Part shown: positions 6,059-10,030 of the stretch, piece after piece
Layout of the letters: the number at the start of each line of letters is the position of its first letter
Numbering within the stretch: the stretch's first letter is position 1
Source of the DNA: JASMHC01 sp042092935
Lineage (GTDB): Bacteria > Pseudomonadota > Alphaproteobacteria > Rhodobacterales > Rhodobacteraceae
NCBI GenBank assembly: GCA_042092935.1
Contig: JBELFK010000108.1
Coordinates: 1 to 10,030, forward strand
DNA: 10,030 nucleotides
Direction: 5' to 3'
Notes under the pieces: generated by a model
Database searches by the model: none
What the model was told of the DNA's origin: nothing
Seen by the model: only the letters and a program-made list of their open reading frames with translations
Position numbers and translations under genes: made by a program

Positions 6059-6996
6059 TGCCGACATATGCCCTTTTGGTATCCCCCAAGGCAGAGGGTG
6101 CCTATTTCGCGCAAACGCTTGATGTCGCCCACGCTGAACTGGCCGCCTTTCTTCCGACAGCGAAAATTAAGGACCGCACTTACGGCGACATGCATTTCCT
6201 GACGCTCGAGGCCAAGCCGGCGTCCCTTGCGACCCTTTTGCGCCTCAGCTTTGTGCAGGGCATTTTTGAGGTCACGGGTGAAAACCTGACGCCTGTCAAC
6301 CAATCCTCAGGTTTCGGTCTGCACCCAGATTTCGTCTGGGGCGAAAAGTATCGCGGCAAAACCAACGAAACATTGACTCAACTGCTTATCAATCTCTGTT
6401 TGGCCGAGCATCCTTTGGCCGAAACCTTGGTGGACCCCATGTGTGGCCGCGCGACGACGCTGCTTTGGGGCATGCGATATGGCTTGAAAACCGCTGGTAT
6501 CGAGCAAGACCCGCAAGCCATGATCGACCTTCAGCGCGGGTTGAAAAAGTGGACGAAACTGCACCGGATCAAACACAGGCTCGAACAGGGATGGGTTCAC
6601 AAAAGCAACAAAAACGGCGTTGGGAAGTATCTGGACTTTGCTGCCGAGGGCGGCTCTTTGCGCATGGTCACAGGCGACACTGGCGATAGTCAATCGCTTC
6701 TGCAAAACCGTAAATTCGACATTCTGGCGACCGACATCCCCTATGGCATCCAACATCTCGGGGGTAAAAACACACGCAGCCCGCTTGAAACCCTGCGCGC
6801 CGCCGCCCCCGCCTGGGTCGCGTCCATAAAGGCCGGAGGCGTCGCGGCGATTGCCTTTAACAACTACCTGCCAAAGCGCGAGGCCCTCAGCGAAGTCTTC
6901 ACCGATTGCGGGCTTGAGATCCTGACAACCAGCGTCGCGCACCGCATGAGTGAGTCCATCTTTCGCGATGTTTTGCTAATGCGGAAAAGCCTCTAA
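6058..6996 (+). CDS. putative SAM-dependent RNA methyltransferase (UPF0020/Trm11-like)
   Basis: This 312-residue protein looks like the RNA guanine-N2 methyltransferase group. The N-terminal part (1-80) may be a small RNA-binding domain. YRGKTNETLTQLLINLCL (98-115) resembles the segment leading into the Trm11/Trm14 catalytic domain. DPMCGRATTLLWGMRYG (126-142) is SAM motif I, with acidic residues in AGIEQDP (146-152). FDILATDIPYGIQHLGG (220-236) is the catalytic (D/N)PPY region. The second position of that motif is Ile rather than Pro, an oddity. The start overlaps the pth stop by one base, and an ACAGG (6045-6049) lies upstream. Linkage to pth fits a tRNA- or rRNA-related job, but the substrate RNA is not determined. 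Confidence 0.78.
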   Translation: MPTYALLVSPKAEGAYFAQTLDVAHAELAAFLPTAKIKDRTYGDMHFLTLEAKPASLATLLRLSFVQGIFEVTGENLTPVNQSSGFGLHPDFVWGEKYRGKTNETLTQLLINLCLAEHPLAETLVDPMCGRATTLLWGMRYGLKTAGIEQDPQAMIDLQRGLKKWTKLHRIKHRLEQGWVHKSNKNGVGKYLDFAAEGGSLRMVTGDTGDSQSLLQNRKFDILATDIPYGIQHLGGKNTRSPLETLRAAAPAWVASIKAGGVAAIAFNNYLPKREALSEVFTDCGLEILTTSVAHRMSESIFRDVLLMRKSL

Positions 6997-7004
6997 AACC
7001 GCCA

Positions 7005-7033
7005 TTGCAAATCCCCTGTAGTTGCGGCATCTA
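7005..7033 (+). promoter_or_regulatory. possible promoter of tRNA-Leu
   Basis: TTGCAA (7005-7010), a 17-base spacer, then CATCTA (7028-7033), giving a start some 30 bases before the mature tRNA. No terminator is visible after the methyltransferase gene, so the tRNA could also be read from upstream. Confidence 0.3.
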
Positions 7034-7071
7034 ACTTTCACTTACGCGGCGCAAGTCGGCTGTAGAAAGCT

Positions 7072-7158
7072 GCGGGCGTGGTGGAATGGTAGACACAGGA
7101 GACTTAAAATCTCCAGGCCGTATAGGCCGTGCCGGTTCGAGTCCGGCCGCCCGTACCA
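7072..7158 (+). tRNA. tRNA-Leu(UAA)
   Basis: An 87-base class II tRNA with encoded CCA. The acceptor GCGGGCG pairs with CGCCCGT (a G-U pair at the first position). The D-arm lies in GTGGTGGAATGGTAGACAC. The anticodon stem GGAGA/TCTCC carries the loop CTTAAAA with anticodon TAA at 7105-7107. A long variable arm (GGCCGTATAGGCC) precedes the T-arm GCCGGTTCGAGTCCGGC. It reads UUA and UUG. The next gene converges and stops two bases after its 3' end. Confidence 0.97.
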
Positions 7159-7160
7159 TC

Positions 7161-7685
7161 CTACTTGGCCGCGTAAGTCATGGCCTCGGCCTTTGCAGGC
7201 AGGCTGACGTCATCCATCAAATCGTCAATGAAAAGACTAAGAAGCTGAGGCCGTCCGGTCACACCTGCTTTGCGGTAGATCGCATTGGTTTGCGCCTTCA
7301 CGGTCCCCTCTGACGTCTGCCGCAGATCCGAGATTTCATGCGTGGACATGCCTTTCAGCAGGAAAAGCGCCACGTCTTTTTCCGCAACAGTCAGGGCCCA
7401 TTCACCGAATTTTTCGTCAACGACATCCATGAAAGCCGCCGACACCAACCGCAGCTTTTCTTCGCTCTTGCGGGATTTTCGCAACGTGTGGTTCAAGGCG
7501 ATGCCGCCGACAACAACACCAAGGATCAACCCAATCGATGCGACAATTTCAAGGACTTCACGCAGTTGCCAAGGGATCGGCGTGGCCCGAATATTCAGGG
7601 CGGTTAACAAAATATCTGAAACGAAAAACAATGCACAAAGAATTTGAACAATAACAATCACGACATAAAAAGTGGTTTCACGCAT
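7161..7685 (-). CDS. membrane-anchored LuxR-type transcriptional regulator
   Basis: This 174-residue protein has two predicted membrane helices (about residues 6-30 and 45-66) joined by a short loop of about 14 residues. A basic, charged stretch (RKSRKSEEK, 69-77) places the C-terminal part in the cytoplasm. Residues about 97-155 form a LuxR/NarL-type helix-turn-helix: LTVAEKDVALFLLKGMSTHEISDLRQTSEGTVKAQTNAIYRKAGV. There is no receiver, PAS or autoinducer-binding domain, so it is a one-component regulator whose signal must come through the membrane segments or a partner. ATG 7685 is preferred to TTG 7688 because GAGGG (7697-7693) is then seven bases away. It lies 31 bases after the Asp-rich gene at 7717-8319 on the same strand, so the two are probably one operon. 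Target genes are unknown; the neighbouring Asp-rich genes are the obvious candidates. Confidence 0.85.
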   Translation of the reverse strand: MRETTFYVVIVIVQILCALFFVSDILLTALNIRATPIPWQLREVLEIVASIGLILGVVVGGIALNHTLRKSRKSEEKLRLVSAAFMDVVDEKFGEWALTVAEKDVALFLLKGMSTHEISDLRQTSEGTVKAQTNAIYRKAGVTGRPQLLSLFIDDLMDDVSLPAKAEAMTYAAK

Positions 7686-7692
7686 CAATCGG

Positions 7693-7697
7693 CCCTC
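7693..7697 (-). promoter_or_regulatory. ribosome binding site of the LuxR-type gene
   Basis: GAGGG on the minus strand lies seven bases before ATG 7685 but only four before TTG 7688, which decides for the ATG. Confidence 0.7.
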
Positions 7698-7716
7698 GAT
7701 CTAGCAGAGATAAACA

Positions 7717-8319
7717 TCAGTCGTCGTCCTCGCTGTCGTCGTCATCATCTTCGTCATCATCTTCGTCGTCGTCGTCTTCTTCGTCGTCTTCATCATCATC
7801 GTCTTCGTGGTTTTCGTCATCACGCTCATCGCTGTCGTCCTGACCGTCATTATCGTCACCGCCACGATCGTCCTGATCGTCTCGCTCGTTATCGTCCTGA
7901 CCGTCGCTGTTACTGGCGCTCGACGAATTGCCCGACGACTCGTCGTCATCGACATCATCGTCCTGATTCCCGTCCTCACTGCTCGAATTTTTCTGAATTG
8001 GCATGACCCCACGTGCATTCCCGATGCCCGCCGGTGCAGGAATCAATATGACATCGCTGCCCCCGTGTTCATCCTCGACTTCCCAGAAATCGCGCAGTAT
8101 TTCGCCCGTCCGTCCGTTGATAATGATCTCACGTTCGACACCGCGGGCGTAGGCCTCAATCTTGATCCGGCCCAGCCAGGTTCTTTCGATTTCAAAATTG
8201 GTGAACCCCTGCTGTTCGAGCCACAAAACAATGCGGTCCGAAACCTCTTCGGCCATGGCAGGCGAAGCGGATAGGCAAGCTACGAGTGCGAAAGTGGCTA
8301 AGGATTGACGTTTGCTCAT
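7717..8319 (-). CDS. exported PepSY-like protein with Asp/Glu-rich tail
   Basis: This 200-residue protein begins with a signal peptide (MSKRQSLATFALVACLSASPAMA, predicted cut after residue 23), so it should act in the periplasm or outside. Residues 24-80 form a small core (VLWLEQQGFTNFEIERTWLGRIKIEAYARGVEREIIINGRTGEILRDF) with the conserved G-Y/F-E-I...G...E...D/N-G-G-I pattern of PepSY-like domains. A linker (81-110) leads to a low-complexity tail (111-200) in which 43 of 90 residues are Asp and 12 are Glu. Such tails in other proteins often bind Ca2+ or other cations weakly and in number; that is inference here. The codons mix GAC and GAT. The next gene upstream on this strand (8417-8998) is a paralogue, and the LuxR-type regulator follows 31 bases downstream. 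The ribosome binding site is weak (GTGAGA). Confidence 0.82.
   Translation of the reverse strand: MSKRQSLATFALVACLSASPAMAEEVSDRIVLWLEQQGFTNFEIERTWLGRIKIEAYARGVEREIIINGRTGEILRDFWEVEDEHGGSDVILIPAPAGIGNARGVMPIQKNSSSEDGNQDDDVDDDESSGNSSSASNSDGQDDNERDDQDDRGGDDNDGQDDSDERDDENHEDDDDEDDEEDDDDEDDDEDDDDDSEDDD
7741..7764. repeat. 12-bp tandem duplication in the acidic tail
   Basis: GTCATCATCTTC occurs twice without a gap (7741-7752 and 7753-7764), within a longer run of GTC, ATC and TTC triplets that encodes Asp and Glu on the minus strand. It is consistent with growth of the tail by slippage. Confidence 0.85.
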
Positions 8320-8341
8320 GTCGTCTCACTAAAGGGAAAGC

Positions 8342-8367
8342 CGCTGCCCCGGAAATTCGGGGCAGCG
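8342..8367 (-). terminator. hairpin between the two Asp-rich genes, possible attenuator
   Basis: Arms CGCTGCCCCG (8342-8351) and CGGGGCAGCG (8358-8367) pair perfectly over 10 bp with a 6-base loop. On the minus strand the stem is followed by GGCTTTCCCTTT, an interrupted T tract. It could act as a weak terminator or an mRNA-stabilising structure that lowers expression of the downstream Asp-rich gene and regulator. It ends 22 bases before the next start codon. Confidence 0.55.
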
Positions 8368-8416
8368 CAATACTCACCTAGGTTACTCGATAAAATCGAA
8401 TGAGGATACGAGGCAA

Positions 8417-8998
8417 TTAGTCGTCGTCATCATCGTCGTCATCGTCATCGTCGCGATCGTCGTCATCATCATCGTCATCGTCGCGATCGTCATCGTCTCC
8501 GTCGTCGTCATCATCGTCGTCGTCGCGGTCGCTGACATCATCGTCGCGCCCATCGTGATCGTCGTCGTCATCACGGTCACCGTCCAGATCGTCATCATCG
8601 TCGCGATCCGAGTCACTGTCGTCGTCATCCAGATCGTCGTCAGTGTCACTATCGTCCAAATCGTCGTCATCATCGCGATCATCGTAGGTTTCGTCTTCGA
8701 TCTCGATTTCGATGCCTTCGTCTTCAAGGTCGGCAATGTCGCGTGCACTCAGAGGCGACTCTTCGCGGGACACTTCCTGGAACGTGGTGTTGTCATAGAC
8801 CAATTCGATCAGTTTGCCGTCGATCACAACCTCAACACGGGTGCGCAGAAGGCCGCGGCTGATTTCAATTTTTTGCGCGGTCGAGAACTCGGCCACGATT
8901 GCGGACGTCTCAAGGCTTTCCAGCGCGATTGCGGAACCACTGGTGAAAAGAACCAGGGCGGTTGTGGATAGGATCGTGTTTCTCATGGCATTTCTCAT
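8417..8998 (-). CDS. exported PepSY-like protein with poly-aspartate tail
   Basis: This 193-residue protein has a signal peptide (MRNAMRNTILSTTALVLFTSGSAIA, predicted cut after residue 25). A core of about 80 residues includes KIEISRGLLRTRVEVVIDGKLIELVYD (43-69), which aligns without gaps to the core of the neighbouring gene (7717-8319); the two look like a tandem pair of diverged PepSY-like domains. Residues 95-104 are already acidic, then 105-193 are 68 Asp of 89 with no Glu; the rest are scattered Arg, Ser, Leu, Gly, Thr, His, Val and Tyr. The last 11 residues before the stop are all Asp. The start at 8998 is chosen from GAGG (9008-9005) six bases upstream and the good signal peptide. ATG 8986 is possible; a longer reading to 9196 would run into the trpB terminator. 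A cation-binding role is inference from composition. Confidence 0.82.
   Translation of the reverse strand: MRNAMRNTILSTTALVLFTSGSAIALESLETSAIVAEFSTAQKIEISRGLLRTRVEVVIDGKLIELVYDNTTFQEVSREESPLSARDIADLEDEGIEIEIEDETYDDRDDDDDLDDSDTDDDLDDDDSDSDRDDDDDLDGDRDDDDDHDGRDDDVSDRDDDDDDDDGDDDDRDDDDDDDDDRDDDDDDDDDDD
8439..8491. repeat. 23-bp direct repeat at 30-bp offset in the poly-Asp tail
   Basis: The 23 bases at 8439-8461 recur exactly at 8469-8491. The 30-base offset is a 10-codon unit, one Arg followed by nine Asp, and it places two Arg residues exactly ten apart in the protein tail. This is direct evidence of an in-frame duplication in a GAC/GAT-rich region. Confidence 0.9.
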
Positions 8999-9004
8999 TG
9001 TGAG

Positions 9005-9008
9005 CCTC
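9005..9008 (-). promoter_or_regulatory. ribosome binding site of the poly-Asp gene
   Basis: GAGG lies six bases before ATG 8998. Neither ATG 9010 nor ATG 8986 has an equally good site at a normal distance. Confidence 0.65.
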
Positions 9009-9022
9009 ATGTATGGGTTAAG

Positions 9023-9056
9023 TGTTCGAAAATGTTCGATGCCCTGATTTGCCCTG
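9023..9056. repeat. two pairs of 10-bp-phased direct repeats in the leader
   Basis: TGTTCGA occurs at 9023-9029 and 9033-9039, and GCCCTG at 9041-9046 and 9051-9056. Both pairs have an exact 10-bp period, which puts the copies on the same face of the helix. They lie 25-60 bases upstream of the poly-Asp gene, where an activator or repressor of the cluster would bind. Confidence 0.45.
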
Positions 9057-9083
9057 TTCCAATCGCCGAAAGATATTGGGATT

Positions 9084-9137
9084 TGGTTTATTTCGGCCCG
9101 CATAAACCATTGGAAAACAGTCATAAACTTTGGTTTA
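9084..9137. promoter_or_regulatory. cluster of GGTTTA/TAAACC inverted repeats
   Basis: TGGTTTAT (9084-9091) and ATAAACCA (9102-9109) form a perfect 8-bp inverted repeat with a 10-base spacer. TAAAC (9124-9128) and GTTTA (9133-9137) form a second one with a 4-base spacer, and TGGTTTA recurs in full at 9131-9137. This is a likely regulator-binding array for the cluster reading leftwards; the regulator is not identified. Confidence 0.5.
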
Positions 9138-9138
9138 G

Positions 9139-9166
9139 CGCTGAAAATTCTGTGATTTTCCCAGCG
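9139..9166. repeat. imperfect inverted repeat
   Basis: CGCTGAAAAT (9139-9148) pairs with ATTTTC...AGCG (9155-9166) if two C residues (9161-9162) bulge out. It is A/T-rich inside, has no T tract on either side, and its role is unknown. Confidence 0.35.
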
Positions 9167-9172
9167 TTTCAA

Positions 9173-9184
9173 GGCCAATTGGCC
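9173..9184. repeat. 12-bp perfect palindrome GGCCAATTGGCC
   Basis: An uninterrupted self-complementary 12-mer just beyond the trpB terminator. It may be a protein-binding site or chance; nothing else ties it to a function. Confidence 0.35.
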
Positions 9185-9190
9185 CACCAA

Positions 9191-9225
9191 AGACAAAAAG
9201 ACCCGCCAGAGGTCTCTGACGGGTC
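9191..9225 (-). terminator. intrinsic terminator of trpB
   Basis: On the minus strand GACCCGTCAGA (9225-9215) pairs with TCTGGCGGGTC (9210-9200) over 11 bp, with one G-U pair and a GACC loop. TTTTTGTCT follows (9199-9191). It begins 23 bases after the trpB stop and should shield the Asp-rich cluster from trp read-through. Confidence 0.92.
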
Positions 9226-9248
9226 ATTCCAAAAATTTGTGTTAAATC

Positions 9249-10030
9249 CTATTCGGCAGCGCGACCTTCGGTGTCGCTCATGTCGAATCCCAGATACCGC
9301 GCGACCGTTTGCACGTCTTTGTCGCCGCGTCCGCACATATTCATGACCAATACGTGGTCCTTTGGCAGGGTCGGCGCGAGCTTCATCACATGTGCCAAGG
9401 CATGACAGGGCTCAAGTGCGGGGATGATTCCCTCTTGCGCACATGAGAACTGAAACGCCTCAAGCGCCTCTTTATCTGTGATCGAAACATATTGCGCGCG
9501 GCCTGTGTCGTTCAGCCAGCTGTGTTCGGGACCGATCCCCGGGTAATCGAGACCTGCCGAGATCGAATAGCCTTCCAGAATTTGCCCGTCATCGTCCTGA
9601 AGCAAATAGGTGCGGTTGCCGTGCAAAACACCCGGGCGGCCGCCGGTCAACGAGGCGCAATGCTCCATCTTGTCGTTCACGCCCTTGCCGCCAGCTTCGA
9701 CGCCGATGATGTTGACCGATTTGTCGTCAAGGAAAGGGTAGAACAATCCCATCGCGTTGGACCCGCCACCGATTGCTGCGATCACGGTATCCGGCAAGGC
9801 ACCCTCGCCTTCGAACTCGGGCAACTGTTGGCGGACTTCTTTACCGATGATGGATTGGAAATCACGCACCATAGCCGGGTAGGGATGCGGACCAGCAACG
9901 GTGCCTATGCAATAAAACGTGTCGCGCACATTGGTCACCCAGTCGCGCAACGCGTCGTTCATCGCATCCTTCAATGTGCCACGCCCCGAGGTCACCGGAA
10001 CAACCTCGGCCCCCAAAAGACGCATGCGGA
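9249..10030 (-). CDS. trpB: tryptophan synthase beta chain, C-terminal part
   Basis: About 260 C-terminal residues of TrpB, cut by the window edge; the N-terminal part with the PLP-binding lysine lies outside. The enzyme joins indole and serine to give tryptophan, using PLP, in complex with TrpA. Visible landmarks are LLGAEVVPVTSGRGTLKDAMNDALRDWV, the PLP-phosphate loop IGGGSNAMG, IGVEAGGKG, SISAGLDYPGIGPEHSWL, EGIIPALEPCHALAH and NMCGRGDKD. The position of the Salmonella Ser377 that contacts the PLP ring nitrogen is Cys here (MCGRGDKD), a substitution I recall as ordinary in alphaproteobacteria. The open frame continues past the internal ATG at 10025, so that ATG is not the start. A clear terminator follows the stop. 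Confidence 0.96.
   Translation of the reverse strand, partial: RMRLLGAEVVPVTSGRGTLKDAMNDALRDWVTNVRDTFYCIGTVAGPHPYPAMVRDFQSIIGKEVRQQLPEFEGEGALPDTVIAAIGGGSNAMGLFYPFLDDKSVNIIGVEAGGKGVNDKMEHCASLTGGRPGVLHGNRTYLLQDDDGQILEGYSISAGLDYPGIGPEHSWLNDTGRAQYVSITDKEALEAFQFSCAQEGIIPALEPCHALAHVMKLAPTLPKDHVLVMNMCGRGDKDVQTVARYLGFDMSDTEGRAAE

Noticed and set aside
7644..8274. Plus-strand Arg/His-rich and Val/Ile-rich frames opposite the other acidic tail
   Set aside because: They have the same cause: repeat triplets keep several frames open. They show no start signals or domain patterns.
8420..8700. Possible CRISPR or satellite-type array from the regular GTC/ATC repetition
   Set aside because: The repetition is a codon-level triplet pattern in frame with a protein. 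There are no repeats of constant length with unique spacers.
8555..8971. Plus-strand reading frame rich in Val and Ile that looks like a membrane protein
   Set aside because: It is the reverse complement of GAC/GAT codons, which read as GTC/ATC. The minus-strand gene has a ribosome binding site, signal peptide and recognisable core.
9023..9065. ECF-type (GGAAC ... CGTT) general stress promoter on the minus strand
   Set aside because: A GGAAC is present, but the element at the right distance reads CGAAC rather than CGTT.
8999..9196. N-terminal extension of the poly-Asp gene to an ATG at 9196
   Set aside because: It would begin inside the trpB terminator and put 66 non-signal residues before a normal signal peptide. 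ATG 8998 has a good ribosome binding site.
7072..9230. Asp-rich cluster as a genomic island inserted at tRNA-Leu
   Set aside because: I saw no second copy of the tRNA 3' end, no integrase and no insertion-sequence signature in the window.

Overview
The window looks like chromosomal DNA of an alphaproteobacterium, most likely a marine-type Rhodobacterales (Roseobacter-group) species. This rests on the character of several proteins: an L25/CTC ribosomal protein with a long acidic tail, a peptidyl-tRNA hydrolase with a Pro/Lys/Ala-rich tail, a TrpB with MCGRGDKD, and a tRNA-Leu(UAA) of the usual alphaproteobacterial form. It is inference from sequence style, not a database match.

Layout. Positions 1-44 hold the 5' part of a tRNA-Ser(GCU) on the minus strand. 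An FMN-dependent L-lactate dehydrogenase (lldD, 198-1361) follows and converges on a YbjJ-like MFS exporter (1377-2516, minus). Ribosomal protein L25 (rplY, 2660-3307) ends in a strong terminator. Next is a two-domain protein (3422-4492): an unidentified phosphate-binding-type TIM barrel fused to a methylglyoxal-synthase-like domain. It converges, one base apart, on an Lrp/AsnC regulator (4494-4955, minus), which is divergent from an 80-residue DUF6356-like protein (5060-5302). Peptidyl-tRNA hydrolase (pth, 5378-6058) overlaps a putative RNA methyltransferase (6058-6996) by one base, and a tRNA-Leu(UAA) follows (7072-7158).

From 7161 to 8998 the minus strand carries a three-gene cluster that matches no named system I recognise. 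Two consecutive exported proteins share a small PepSY-like core, and each ends in a roughly 90-residue acidic tail. One tail is 68 of 89 residues Asp with no Glu. They are followed by a small LuxR-type regulator anchored by two membrane segments. The leader upstream (8999-9190) is dense in inverted and 10-bp-phased repeats. The window ends in the 3' part of trpB (9249-10030, minus) and its terminator.

How the parts relate. Most genes are housekeeping genes (translation, lactate oxidation, tryptophan synthesis) with no obvious shared pathway. The parts most worth following are the Asp-rich/LuxR cluster, a candidate periplasmic cation-binding or envelope-sensing module, and the TIM-barrel/methylglyoxal-synthase fusion, whose active site differs from the E. 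coli enzyme at several substrate-binding positions. Palindromic operators are visible upstream of lldD and of the Lrp gene.
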